From Pycnopodia helianthoides (Eukaryota > Echinodermata > Asteroidea > Forcipulatida > Asteriidae), in the NCBI GenBank assembly GCA_032158295.1, contig CM063247.1, positions 11,762,399-11,826,398 on the forward strand: a DNA stretch of 64,000 bases. Direction: 5' to 3'. A program made the position numbers and the translations under genes. This document shows positions 1 to 11,094 of this stretch, in pieces. Below the pieces are notes generated by a model. It searched no databases, was not told the DNA's origin, and saw only the letters and a list, made by a program, of their open reading frames with translations. Every line of letters starts with the position of its first letter. Position 1 is the first letter of the stretch.

Positions 1-192
1 TCATTTGTTGAATCTATATGATTTCATGCAAATGTGTAATCGGTTATTCACTATTTTCTCGTGACCCAGATGGCCGGTCGATCTCAAACTTCTACAGGTT
101 TGTCAGTTTATGTATATGGTGGATTACATAAAGTGCTTACACTGCCAGCAACTGTTTTGTTATCAAAAACCAATTCTGTAATGTTCCTTTAA
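1..192 (+). mobile_element. MITE family B, copy B0, cut by the window edge
   Basis: This is the right half of a TTAA-type MITE. It matches the right halves of the copies at 8989-9373 and 28177-28571 almost base for base. It carries the family box CTCAAACTTCTACAGGTTTG and ends in AATGTTCCTTTAA. The left half lies outside the window. Confidence 0.85.
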
Positions 193-236
193 TAAACCAA
201 ACATTAGATTTTAGATAGCTAGCTTGACAACGAACA

Positions 237-412
237 GGGCCCAGTTTCATAGAGCTGCTTAAAGCGGAAAATAAAGCTTTAAAATGATCTGCTAAGCAAA
301 CAAATTAGCAGGATACCAGTCACGGGTGCTACATGTGACACGGTATTTTTTAGGCTGGTAACCTTATTCAGGTAAGCATAACTTTGTTGTGCTTATCTAG
401 CGTTTTTTGGCA
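237..412 (+). mobile_element. MITE family G, copy G1 (degenerate right end)
   Basis: It begins GGGCCCAGTTTCATAGAGC, the terminal inverted repeat of the G family. It continues with the shared internal phrases AGGATACCAGTCAC, CTACATGTGACA and GGCTGGTAACCTTATTC. The right inverted repeat has decayed, so the end is approximate. It lies 44 bp after B0. Confidence 0.75.
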
Positions 413-2286
413 GCATTTTTTGTTTGTTGTCAAAGCTTTACCATGAACAAATACTTCTTACATTCTGAGGTAACTTCTTCCAAGAGGAAAACAGTCCGTG
501 GTGATGTGATATTGTTGTCTCGTTTATTTGCACGAGTAATAATCTCAGTGCAAGTTCGCCCCCTCTCCTCCTCCGAGCAAAGAAACAGGTCTCGTAACAT
601 CCTTACGAAAATTAAATTTCCAAGAAAAGGAGAAATAAAAACCAGAAATTTAACTCTTGTATAAAGGTAACTATAGAGACGTCTTCAAAATGAAGAAGAA
701 AATAAAATTAATATTTCATTTGAAATCTCAACCGCAACTCAATGGAGCAAGACACCTATTTGTTTTAATCAAATAACTTGCGAAATATCTAGGTCGAGAA
801 AAAATTATTACATCACGACATCAATTCGTGTCTTTTAAATAAAGAATTGCACGAGTTGCATGAATTTTTTTTTCTGACGCAATATCCACCGAAGAAACTC
901 AAAAGTGGAAGCTTTTGTGTTGTTGTTTGTTTGTTTGTTAGTTTGTTTTTTGTGGGTTTTTTTCTTCTTCCTTTTTTCGGGGCCGTTTTTTATTTATACG
1001 CGGGATGATTGTCCACTTTTTCCGACCTGCATTTGGTACCGAGAAAAATGGTAACAATCACCAACCGACTGTGATTTCCTAGAGCCGTAAACGATGGGCC
1101 GGATCCTGGTCAGGTGTCACCCGCGGCATCAAACTGTTGACACAACCGTGTAACGAAAATCCCCGTGCTGGAATTGAAAAAATTATCTTGAAAGAAAAAG
1201 GTGCCGTACACTGTCCAACCTACATAGTACTACACACAACGCTGTCTCGGCTTCCACGTCTGACATCGATTCCCCAAAAAAGAGCTACACTTAAAGGGGA
1301 TTCTTTCCCGCCTTCGATAAAAGTGTCCGCCGACACACGTGCTTTAAGAGGCGAACACACATCCGTTTGAATTGGCACGCGGCATTGTGGTACCATTCTT
1401 GTACAACACTGGGACCTCACCACTTTGTTTTTCCAAAAGGTCTTTTACTTGTACGTTGTTTGAAAAGAGATATATATTCGGTTTGCGGTAACACCATGTG
1501 TAAAAAATATCTACTTGCTGTGTAGATTTGTTCTTTAGAGAACTTGTCTTGCTATTTATTCTACTACCGCGGAGTATCTCTTTTTTGAAAAGAGATGTTA
1601 CAAAATATGTAATGGTACCTTCTTGAGATTTTCGCCCTTTATCATAGATAATGTAAACAGCCTTAACTAGAGTGGGACAACACAACAAAACAAATCAATA
1701 GGGGCAAAGTGGGGGGGGGGGGGTATGGATGTGTTAGAAACATTGTTGGTATATGTATTATACGCGTTTGCCGATAAGCGTCTTGTTACATGTGGAGAGG
1801 CAAAACGTGTGATTTGAGATTATTGGGCCAAACATGCAGGAGATGGCCGAGGTTTACCCACTTCCCTCAAAAAAAACTAGACAAACATTGCGTCGATTGT
1901 TCTTCTTTCCTTAATCCTTGATTTTGGAGTCGGGCGTGGTCTGCACCCCCCCCCCCAAAAAAAAATAACCTTGGTTCCCTCTATGTCCTATGTTCAATTA
2001 TCACTTTAAGCTGACTCTTATGTAGGCCTTTGGCGAGTCTTAACAAGTGTTTGCAGATTTTTCAATTTTCTATTAAGAAAGATCTACGATGTGTGATGTT
2101 TTGCAAATGGTTCGAGTTGCCCGTTGATACACTCTCTTTAAATCTGTATGTATGTCAAACGGATGTTCCGGCGAAATCCGGCAATTTATTTTAACTGGAA
2201 CACCGCCTTGTTTACCTATAGAAATGTTCATTTCGGTTATAATAGTGCGCAGACTCTTATATAGCAACTGTGCATAATGCTACTCC
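413..2286. other. No gene recognised; low-complexity stretches
   Basis: I see no gene and no repeat that recurs in the window. A T/G-rich tract lies near 915-985. There is a G homopolymer of about 13 at 1711-1723 and a C homopolymer of about 13 near 1945, followed by A residues. The short open frames show no recognisable domain. Confidence 0.6.
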
Positions 2287-2627
2287 TTAAAGGTCCTGTA
2301 CACTATTGGTAAGATCGAAAAACACAATGTTCACAGATTCACACATAACTTACATGATTTAAAGTAAGTAATGGTAGAAAGGGTTCCTTAAAATATTTCT
2401 GCCTAAGATGCTATCGTTTCTGAGAAACGAGTAAAACAATAGTAATTATCGCGCGCGATAATTTGAAAAAACAGAAAACACATAAGATCTCTTTTCACTA
2501 TTTTCTCGTGACCTCGATGACCAATTGAGCTCAAACTTTCACAGGTTTGTTTGTTCATGCATATGTTTAATCACACAAAATGTGGACACTGATTTTGAGC
2601 TTTTACCAAAAGTGTACAATACCTTTA
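2287..2627 (+). mobile_element. MITE family D, copy D3
   Basis: It is bounded by TTAA at both ends, starting TTAAAGGTCCTGTACAC and ending GTGTACAATACCTTTAA. Internal text (GTTCACAG, ATTTGCACATAACTTACAT-like, CGATGACCAATTGAGCTCAA, TTTCACAGG) aligns with D1 and D2. An 18-bp perfect palindrome, ATTATCGCGCGCGATAAT, lies at 2446-2463. No coding potential is seen. Confidence 0.85.
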
Positions 2628-2923
2628 AGCCGTTTTATGGGCTTATTTGATTCAAGAAATGTTTTGACCCAAACCCTCTGTTGTCATAATACTCAGTACA
2701 CCATAATGAATCTTGTAGTTGCTCGGTGTTGAGATCGAGTCGGATTCCCCGTGTTGCAACGCGCGGGCGGTTAGACGCGCGCCATATTGTCCACACGCAG
2801 TTTGACTCGCAAGATGCGGCAGACCGTGGAGAAGTAGCCGCGTATGACGTCAGTGGAGGAGTCCACAGTATGCGGTGTTCATCCGAAGACGCACAATAAA
2901 AGCCCCTAAACACACAGAAACCT
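2628..2923. other. Spacer, no gene recognised
   Basis: This is a GC-richer stretch (2730-2900) with several CpGs. An open frame crosses it on the minus strand, but it runs into the G2 repeat and shows no domain, so it is not called. Confidence 0.5.
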
Positions 2924-3113
2924 GGGCCCAACTTCATAGAGCTGCTTAAGCACAAAAAGCAGCTAAGCACATATTATGCTTACCAGAATAAGGTCACCAG
3001 CCAAACCACCATGTCACATGTACAATTTATGACTGGTATCATGCTCCTTTCTGCTTAGCAGACAATTGTTAAGCAATATTTTCTGCTTAAGCAGCTCTAT
3101 GAAATTGGGCCCT
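2924..3113. mobile_element. MITE family G, copy G2 (complete)
   Basis: This is the best-preserved G element, about 190 bp. It starts GGGCCCAACTTCATAGAGC and ends in the inverse, GCTCTATGAAATTGGGCCC, giving terminal inverted repeats of about 30 bp that run into a TTAAGCA motif. CTG flanks both ends and may be a short target duplication. No ORF is present. It serves as the reference for the interrupted copy at 15600-16264. Confidence 0.9.
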
Positions 3114-3370
3114 GCTCAGCGAAAATAAGTGTCGTTCTTATAGAATGCATAGGTGTCCATCCAACATGGTAGGAATGTTTTCTGCTCGACGGACTCACGC
3201 AAGTCGAATAAGACGTATAATTTATGCATAGTTCTATGTTTCAAAATTGGGGACCCCCTACAAACTGAATCATTTATATTAAAAAAAATTGTCTTCTTTC
3301 TCAAAATCCCATATAGAAACTACACAAAAACAGTCTCTAATAACAAAGTTGTTAGTTCCTTTTTGTAATT

Positions 3371-3663
3371 AGCACGCGCTACTCTCGGCAGAGTGGGAGT
3401 TCGAGATCCGGTCTTGACACTTGTGTCCTTAAGCAAGACACTTAACTATTATCGCTTCGCCCTTCCGACGGGACGTAAAGCCGTTGGTCCCGTGTGTTGT
3501 GTATAATGCACGTAAAATAACCCAGTTTTTTTAATACACTCTTCGCTGAGAGAGAAGGGGTTTGCCCCGATGTATGTGGCGGTGGCTGCTGAATGCGCAG
3601 CAGCACCTTGTAAACCCTTGTAATCTGCTACAAAATCGGTTCTATAAATAATTTTTTTTAACA
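3371..3663 (+). mobile_element. tRNA-derived SINE, copy 1 (head truncated)
   Basis: The tRNA-like head has lost its A box but keeps a B-box-like GAGTTCGAGATCC. The body has CTTAAGCAAGACACTTAAC, then CCGACGGGACGTAAAGCCG, GGTCCCGTG and CGTAAAATAACCCAG. Its tail, GAGAAGGGGTTTGCCCCG, is shared with the copy at 56560. The CTTGAGCAAGACACTT..GATGGGACGT block resembles the conserved central domain found in many metazoan SINEs. Confidence 0.8.
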
Positions 3664-4508
3664 TTCAAAAACCTGTCTTAAATTGTCTCTGTTTGTTCAA
3701 GCGACATGTGTACCTTATAGATAGATACGTATGCCATAAGACTACCTATGTATTCATATTTATTATCATTTTGAAAATCCCAACACAAAAAGAAATCATT
3801 ATATCTGAATTGAATCCAGCGATGACAGGTTGGATGGACTTAATAACTGCCCAAAACGCAGCTTGTTGATGTTTCGCTTAGTAGTGAAGTCTACAACCGG
3901 CCTAAAAACTAGCGTGTAGTCGTTTGCTATTATTCTACATGATAATACCAGTCTCGATCCTAAAGGAAATTGCTTCTGAATTAGATAGGGCAAGGCATAC
4001 GATGCATACTATATGCGCTTATTAAACCAGCTGAACTAGTTCAGGGCTTGTGTTTGATTGCGTTAAGCAGCGGGAAACATATTAGGCTAGGGAGAATTAT
4101 GGCTCTCATATACATGTTTCTGTTGTTGTGAACGTAGCCGTGTTTTTTTTTAGACTAGGATGCATTATCGAAACGTCGATGACGAATCGCTTCTTCAAAT
4201 GTCTTTAGTTGTTTTGGAAGAGCAAACTCATTCTATTGCTCTACTTTTCGATGAACACAAAATGAACACACTTGTGCAAATGTCATCAAACCTTGGGCTC
4301 ACGTCTTTATAAGTTTATAGTTGTTTGGGCGATGTTGGGTTTGTTCGGATCTGCTCTTCTTCTTCTTTTTTCGATTGATAGCTAAATCGGGGAAAAATCG
4401 TTAACAATTAAAGGCTGCTTTTCTCATACATTCATTTTAGATGGGACATTAATCTATTGACACGAATAACTCCAGATTGAAACAACTTTACATATTCTTC
4501 ACTTTTAT
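3664..4508. other. No gene recognised
   Basis: This is AT-rich non-repetitive DNA. A CGAAACGTCGATGACG motif near 4168 resembles the CGAAACGTC strings at 23019 and 43790, but nothing else aligns with it. Confidence 0.5.
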
Positions 4509-4835
4509 TTAAAGGCAGGGTGTGGTAATTACTCCACAAAATAATGACCATGAAAACTCACTTGGTGAAGAGCACTAGAGAGCTGTTGATATTATTTTAA
4601 AACATTGTTAGAAGGGACCCCTTTGAAGTAATGTAGTTTTAGAGAATGAGTGTTTTTTTCACCCCAAAACTTGAATCTGAGAAAGTCTTCATGTAGCTTC
4701 TCTCGGGCATCGGAAAGCACATAATTCTATGCAACAAGGTTGTTTAATTTTCTTGCCACTTCGATGACCAATTGAGCCCAAATTTTCACAGGTATCTGTT
4801 ACCATGTTGGGATACACCATATATTACGAGAAAAA
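4509..4835 (+). mobile_element. MITE family A, degenerate copy A4
   Basis: It starts TTAAAGGCAGGGTGTGGTAA. It then follows the A family: ACTCACTTGGTGA, GAGAGCTGTTGAT, CCCTTTGAAGTAATG, AAGCACATAATT, and the box CGATGACCAATTGAGCCCAA followed by TTTTCACAGG. The right end has decayed, so no terminal TTAA can be placed with confidence. Confidence 0.7.
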
Positions 4836-5449
4836 CAAAACAAAAAGTTCAAATCCTGACAACTAAACTTTTGTGGGCATCTATTGCTTATCTATAAATG
4901 GTATCTCTATCCAAAACCAAGACTCAAACTGAATAATAGATTTGGGTCTTCCTGGCATTAGTCTTTGCATACAGGGCGCGGGAGACAGACGAAAGAAAGC
5001 CCCCAACTACTTAATAGCGAATGACTCCTTGAGCAGAGGTCACGAAATCAAGGCCAACATCATGATAAATATCAACATTAGTCAAACAAGATTAGGAACA
5101 ATGAAATATTGCAACAGTTGTGTTGCACGTGTCGTGCATATATAGGTCATATAATGGACTACACTATCGGGAAAAGGTCGCAAAATGGGTTATCGTGGAG
5201 TCATCTTTGGAAACAAAACTGGGATTGTGAATCAAGACGAGGTATGAGCTTAGTAATGTTTGCAATCAATCGTCCAAGTCTTGCGCGTATTCCAAATTGA
5301 TTAAATTTGAGCCTCGTTGAGTTCTTATACGATTGAAGGAGCCGAGATCGCGAAGTCGGGGTTCCAATGTTCTAATTCGCACGAGACTTTGAAGTCTATG
5401 CCGGTGCCTCTGATATGTTTTACACCCTTTCAATCAAGATATGATACAA
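4836..5449. other. No gene recognised
   Basis: I find no recurrent repeat and no recognisable coding sequence here. A short GC-balanced segment near 4960-5040 has open frames on the plus strand without any domain signature. Confidence 0.5.
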
Positions 5450-6170
5450 CGGTGTTGTTGTTGCAAAACTTGTCTCCCTGTATGAATTCTCTTTGATTCA
5501 AGATAAGGTGCAGCAATAGGTATTGCTAAACCTTTTGTTGTTGGTATGCTTGCTCTCTTTGAATCAAGTGATGGTACAGCAGTGTTAGTCTTGTAATACT
5601 GCAGTAACTCTCTTTCAATCAGGACAGGGTATAGCAGTGCTGGTGTTGCAAAACTGTTGTTATTGGTATATGCTTACTCTCTTTGAATCAAGATATGGTA
5701 CAGCAGCGTTTATGTTGCAAAGTTGCTATTATTGGTATGCTTACTCTCTTTGACTCAAGTGATGTCACAGCAGTGTTGGTGCTGATGCAACCTCTCTTTG
5801 AATCAAGAGAGGGTACAGCATTTTGGTGTTGAAAAACAAACTTGTTATTGGTATGCTTGCTCTCTTTGAATCAAGATTAGTACATCAGTGTTGGTGTTTC
5901 AATCTTGCTTATATTAGCTTACTTACTCTCTTTGAATTAAGATATGGTACAGGAGCGTTGGTGTTGCAAAGTTGCTATTATTGGAATGCTTACTTTCTTT
6001 GTATCAAGTGATGGTACAGCAGTGTTAGTGTTGGTGCAAACTCTCTTTGAATCAAGATAGGGTACAGAAGTGTTGGTGTTGAAAAACTTGTAATTTGTAT
6101 GCTTTGCTTGCTCTCTTTGAATCAAGCTCTGGTACAGCTGTGTTGGTGTTGCAAATCTGATGGTAATGTT
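5450..6170 (+). repeat. Tandem array with a 249-bp higher-order unit
   Basis: The subunit starts CTCTCTTTGAATCAAG and is about 48 to 70 bp long, usually followed by GGTACAGCAGTGTTGGTGTTG. Starts are at about 5553, 5608, 5677, 5744, 5792, 5860, 5926, 5993, 6041 and 6111. Four successive subunits (67, 48, 68 and 66 bp) form a unit that repeats with a 249-251 bp offset: 5677 to 5926, 5744 to 5993, 5792 to 6041, and 5860 to 6111. Decayed subunits may extend to about 6390. Confidence 0.85.
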
Positions 6171-7295
6171 GCTCATACTTTTTTTTCGAAATTTTACGAA
6201 GCTGGCAAAACAATCTGCTATAACCTCACACTTAAGAGGTACATCGATGTTAATTTAAAGTATAAGTGTAATATTTGTGTTTATGTATGTGTGCTCTCTA
6301 TACACGATATACGGCATTGGTGCCAAAACTGCTGTTCTTCTGATAGTCTTTCACAATCAAGATTGTTTATTTACCACCCTTGAATCAAGAAAAGGTACTC
6401 TTCGGCAATGTCGACACATTTTTGCTGACTTGATTATTGCAGACTTGGAATTAAAATATGAACTGTGGCTGTAGAACAATCACAGGGTTAATTTTTCTGC
6501 ATTGTTTTATTTTGCGTACAAATCCTCCTTAATCAAAATCTCAATGAAAAAAGTGTTTTTTTTGTGCACGTCAGATAGGGCTCCAATAATAATTGTACTT
6601 TAAAAACCACAAATTCTGTTTTTCTAACAGTCAAATGTCGTACACGGAAATACTTAGAGCTGTCAGTATCATATTTCAACCACGATGCTCCCTTGTGAAA
6701 TTGAATACCATACTTGCACACTGGGAAAGAAAAGGAAAAAAATCCTGGATTCGTGCATTAAATATCGACCTTGATTTTCAGCTACGAGCTCATATTTCAT
6801 CGGCTGAATAATGCGATCAGGCGAGCGCACATTACGACCGCCGTACTGCTCTGAAGTTCAGTCATTTAGCATGATTAGCCAGCCGTGTATTAAGAAAACC
6901 ACTGTGATGTATAACGGTCACAGTGTAATGACGTCATGATTTATTACTCTTATACTGCAGCATTTTTAGCGAATGGGGAAAAACTGCCACGGTGAAGGGC
7001 TGTGGGGAAGGGTCTGGGTTTTGGGGTTAAACCCCCGTACCCAAATGCCATGCAAATCACTAAGTACGATTGTTGAATATCCAAATGCGAAAGCAAAGCA
7101 CATAACCACATACTTTATAGGGTTGGTTCACTGTCCCCCCGTTAAAGCACAACACAACCTTAACCCTCCTTCTGTGAAAGATGTATGATTCATATAGGTT
7201 GTAAGTTTACAGACGGGTTGGTTTTGTTTTAAAGGTAATTACGCGCTCGCGAAAATGGGTTTGTCGTGCAGAAAACACATTTCTTGACATTAATG
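6171..7295. other. No gene recognised
   Basis: Fading traces of the preceding array run to about 6400. The rest is unique-looking AT-rich DNA. A TGACGTCA palindrome (CRE consensus) sits near 6931 with no supporting promoter context. Confidence 0.5.
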
Positions 7296-7654
7296 TTAAA
7301 GGTAGAGTGGTGAGAAGCACTGCAGCTGTTGATAGTATAAACTATTTCAAGAAAGGATTCATTTGAAGTAATAAGGTTTGGATAATTATTCACCGTTGGT
7401 GTCCGTTTGTGAATGCTGCAGCCAGGTACCCACCGCACTTTGCTAAACGGGGATGGGTTCGACGTTCTTGTGAAAATACCGTGACAGTTTTGGGTTTCGG
7501 GTTTGGTGGGTTGTTGTTGTTGTTTGTAGTATTTTGCTGTTTTCTCAGCAAGTAGACACTGTATTCCGCTGAAAGGTTCACATGTGACTTTAAACTGTAC
7601 TTTTGCCTTGAAATAAAATGCACGTTGACAAAAATCAATTTATGACCCCACCTT
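7296..7654. mobile_element. MITE family S, copy S1 (TTAA type)
   Basis: It starts TTAAAGGTAGAGTGG and ends GACCCCACCTTTAA. The left part resembles family A (AGCTGTTGATAGTATAAAC, TTCATTTGAAGTAATAAGG). The right about 90 bp is an inverted match to the sequence starting at 8048. It also holds a TTGTTGTTG run near 7511. Confidence 0.65.
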
Positions 7655-8150
7655 TAAGTTGGCGGGTAAAAATGATATCAGCACGGCTGAATACGGATGC
7701 CCCGATGTGAGCTTGTCAACTGTTATCACTAGCTGCTGCATGATATACCCCGATGTCAATAATTGCGATTCATTACACAGTGTATTAAGATTTCTGCCAT
7801 GGGTTCTGACAAGCCTTCAAGCAATGTACACTTCGTCTGGGGAGTCATTAGTCTCGAGCAACAAGAACGTGTACTGTATTACTTTTACTTATAGAGCTGG
7901 TCCAAGGCGTGGATTCGTGGTTTCAAAACGAGATTGCATTCATTCTCTGTCCCCGGCCCTGTTTAGAATGATATAAACGTTTCGAGATTGTCTAGACAAT
8001 AGCAATACGGTAAAATCAGCCGTGCTGGTATCATTTCCCCTCCAACTTAAAGGTGCGGTCAGACATTGGTTTTTGTCAACGTACATTTTATTCGTAGGCA
8101 AAATTATAGTTTATAGACAGATATACTAAAAGTCACTTGCGAAAGTTTCA
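7567..8150. repeat. Long inverted repeat spanning two TTAAAGG boundaries
   Basis: The left arm (about 7567-7698) and right arm (about 8022-8150) match when one is reversed. They share TTTGTCAACGTxCATTTTATT, AGGCAAAA, CACCTTTAA, GATAxCAGCACGGCTGA and TTTCAGC. The spacer is about 320 bp. The part between the two TTAA sites (7651-8051) therefore has its own inverted ends beginning TTAAGTTGG. This could be an element flanked by two inverted S copies, or a single inverted duplication. Confidence 0.7.
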
Positions 8151-8160
8151 GCTTACTCGT
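8048..8160. mobile_element. MITE family S, copy S2 (one end only)
   Basis: It begins TTAAAGGTGCGGTCAGACAT and is the reverse of the S1 right end for about 100 bp. I could not find the other terminus downstream, so this copy is truncated. Confidence 0.55.
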
Positions 8161-8313
8161 CAGTTCGGCAGATTTGGGACCACATCGAAACTAGCCTTAG
8201 AGAAGGAAACCTCGTACTTTTTTTTAAAATTAATTTCAGTTTGCAATTTACACACCAACTACCGGTATAGTTCAGCCCAGCAGCGGGTTATAATCGTCTG
8301 ATCAACTCACGAA

Positions 8314-8366
8314 GGGTAGAGGGAGGGTGTGGGAGGGTGTGGGAGGGTGGGGGAGGGAGGGGGTGT
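8314..8366 (+). repeat. G-rich tract with strong G-quadruplex potential
   Basis: The plus strand carries nine or more runs of at least three G separated by 1-3 bases (repeats of GGGAGGGTGT, then GGGAGGGTGGGGGAGGGAGG). This easily satisfies the usual four-run G-quadruplex pattern. No promoter or gene is seen nearby, so a regulatory role is only conjecture. Confidence 0.85.
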
Positions 8367-8988
8367 AATTCGACACCCTGAATCACTATCAGTTTAAGAG
8401 ACCACTCTCCATGATGACTGTAATGAAATCAATGAATTCCCGCAAACCATCAAATACACGAACCGCTCCTTCGATTATCGCGCATCAATTGCTCCAAGAC
8501 CTGCTGCTTTTCTTCACACCTGGTGATTCTGCTATACATGAAACCTTTAGAATAAGATCCCCGCTCAAAAAAACCTTTACCACAGACTCTTGCGTTGTTT
8601 AAGTTTTTTGTTTTGGGGAATTTGAGTTGTTTTTGGTTTTTTTTACCTGTAACTTCACGGTGCAATTACCTTGTAATGTTGTTTTTATAAATGACCATCA
8701 AATTAGTAATAAAAAAACTCGAAGACTCCTAAAGGATGGGAAACATCAAAAACAGCACAATAAATGAGAATTGTAACAATTCAATCGAAAGGTAAATTGT
8801 ATTCAATTATTATGATGGGTGCAAAATGTGGGTCAAAGTTTCATTATAATAATAATAAAAAGTTAAACGAGCAGAGAACGAAACAAATAAATAAATAAAA
8901 ATAAACTATATTACACGTAGAATTTCATTCCAATAAGTATGTTGCAGGCTTTAAAAGACGGAGGGACATAAATCGATCGACAAAACAG
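8367..8988. other. No gene recognised; AT-rich
   Basis: There are short A-rich and AAT-rich runs (8845-8900). The two short open frames near 8411-8665 on opposite strands show no recognisable motif. Confidence 0.5.
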
Positions 8989-9373
8989 TTAAAGGAACAT
9001 TACATAATTGGTAATTGTAAAATATACTTTTGATCACAGATTTACATAAAACTTACACGGTCTAATAATGATGATAGTAGAAAACATCCCTTGAAATATT
9101 TCTGTCTGAAATGCCATATTTGATGAGAAATGAATAAACTAATTTTCCGATTGGAGTTTATCGCTCAGTGAGCGTTTTATTCATTTGTTGAACCTATATG
9201 ACTTCATGCAAATGTGTAATCGGTTTTTTCACTATTTTCTCGTGACCCAGATGGCCGATTGATCTCAAACTTCTACAGGTTTGTCAGTTTATGTATATGG
9301 TGGATTACATAAAGTGCTTACACTGCCAGCAACTGTTTTGTTAGCAAAAACCAATTCTGTAATGTTCCTTTAA
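8989..9373 (+). mobile_element. MITE family B, copy B1 (complete)
   Basis: It starts TTAAAGGAACATTACATAAT and ends TCTGTAATGTTCCTTTAA, 385 bp long, with TTAA on both sides. The near-palindrome CGCTCAGTGAGCG lies near 9163, and the box CTCAAACTTCTACAGGTTTG is present. It is very similar to B2 (28177) and to the fragment at the start of the window, suggesting recent spread. Confidence 0.92.
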
Positions 9374-10815
9374 CTGAGTATACCCACGGGGAGGGAGAGA
9401 ACGCCATACCCTCAACAATAGAATCAGAGTTTATCCAAATTGAATATCTTATTTAGAACCAAAGTAATTAGTCTTCAGAGCCGGGAGTAATATGATTCTC
9501 TCTCTGTGATACAAAAATCATGAACATCTTTTTTCAAGGCTGATGTGGTTAGGTTTTGTTCTTCATTGTTGTTTGGGGGGGGGGAAGGTTTATAAATTTC
9601 GTAGCAAATATTATGTAAACAAATTAATTTTAAAAAGGTCCATAGACCTACCCCCTTCGTCCATAATCTTTTCTTTCATTACCACAATTTGATTCCATAA
9701 TCAATATACATGTTTTTCAACTGCAAAATAAATCCCCTTCCACACCAAAAAAGCGGACCATGAATTACGCTAAATTTACGTTTCTCAGGTTCACCTTTTA
9801 AAAACATGTAAAAATTAATTTACCTTATTAACCCTTGAAATCTCACAAATGCTAGTTCCGTACAACCCTACATCTAAACCTTACGCTGACCCTAAATCTA
9901 ACCCGAACTCCAACTCCAAAGCTCGACCTTGACTTGAATTCATAAGACTGGTCCAAGAAGAATAGGCTCAGTATTCATCAGTTTAAAGAAGAAACAAATG
10001 CTTTTCACACCTAGATTTTTTTTTAACCAAGGCCTCGGCACTGACAACAAAATTTAAGAAGGGTCCAGTAAAAAAAAGGGGGGGGGGTCTTCGCCACTTA
10101 ATGCAGGAGTTAATGATATTTACCTTGATGTGAATCAACCGTATGCGTTTGATGATTGCACGAGCAGATGGAGTAGTAGAGACTTGGGAGATCAAAGACC
10201 GTGTATAACAAATAAAAACCTCTAAAGAGTCTTCTTCTAATTAAATGAGACCGATGCAATGGCAAGGAGAAAAAAACAGAGAGAGACTTGCTTGAAATCG
10301 GTTAATAGCGAGTGGTAATAAAATTTGCGTGTCCGGAGAAGGGAGGGATGATTCCATTAGGGGGTTCCAGACGATTGCTCAAGGATTTGTTTTCTTCTTC
10401 TTCTTCTTTTTCGAAGACGGTTCTTTTAAAGAAATAAAAGCAAAGTGATTGTTTGAGCTCAGTCTGGTCTGCCGTACCCACTGGGACTGAGTGTTTAGAG
10501 TATACCGGCAGGCAAGGCAACGAGCACAGAATAAGGCGCACAATGAATATACGACAATAATGGAGTAGAGGATTTGTATGGGTCTTTTGGGGGGATAAAC
10601 AGCACTTTCCCCAAAAAAACGTTTAGTACATATATATATATATCACCTTGCCTCTTTGCACATAATATTTAATTATTCATGTGTAGTACTACTTCACACA
10701 ATCGTAAAAACATAGGCCTACTGTAAATCAACAAATGTAAAAAGTTACTACTTTTCAGTGAAATTGACGAATGTGTGCCATCAATGAAGACGTTTTATCA
10801 TGGTGCCGCCATATG
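9374..10815. other. No gene recognised
   Basis: Near 9860-9920 the text (ACCCTACATCTAAACC, CCCTAAATCTAACCC) loosely resembles decayed CCCTAA telomere-type repeats. G homopolymers lie near 9575-9585 and 10078-10087. A (TCT)n run lies at 10392-10408 and a short (AT)n at 10629-10643. There is no recognised gene. Confidence 0.5.

Positions 10816-11094
<279 letters not shown>

Noticed and set aside
9860..9920. Interstitial telomeric repeat (CCCTAA-like words)
   Set aside because: There is no consecutive pair of perfect hexamers, so resemblance may be chance.
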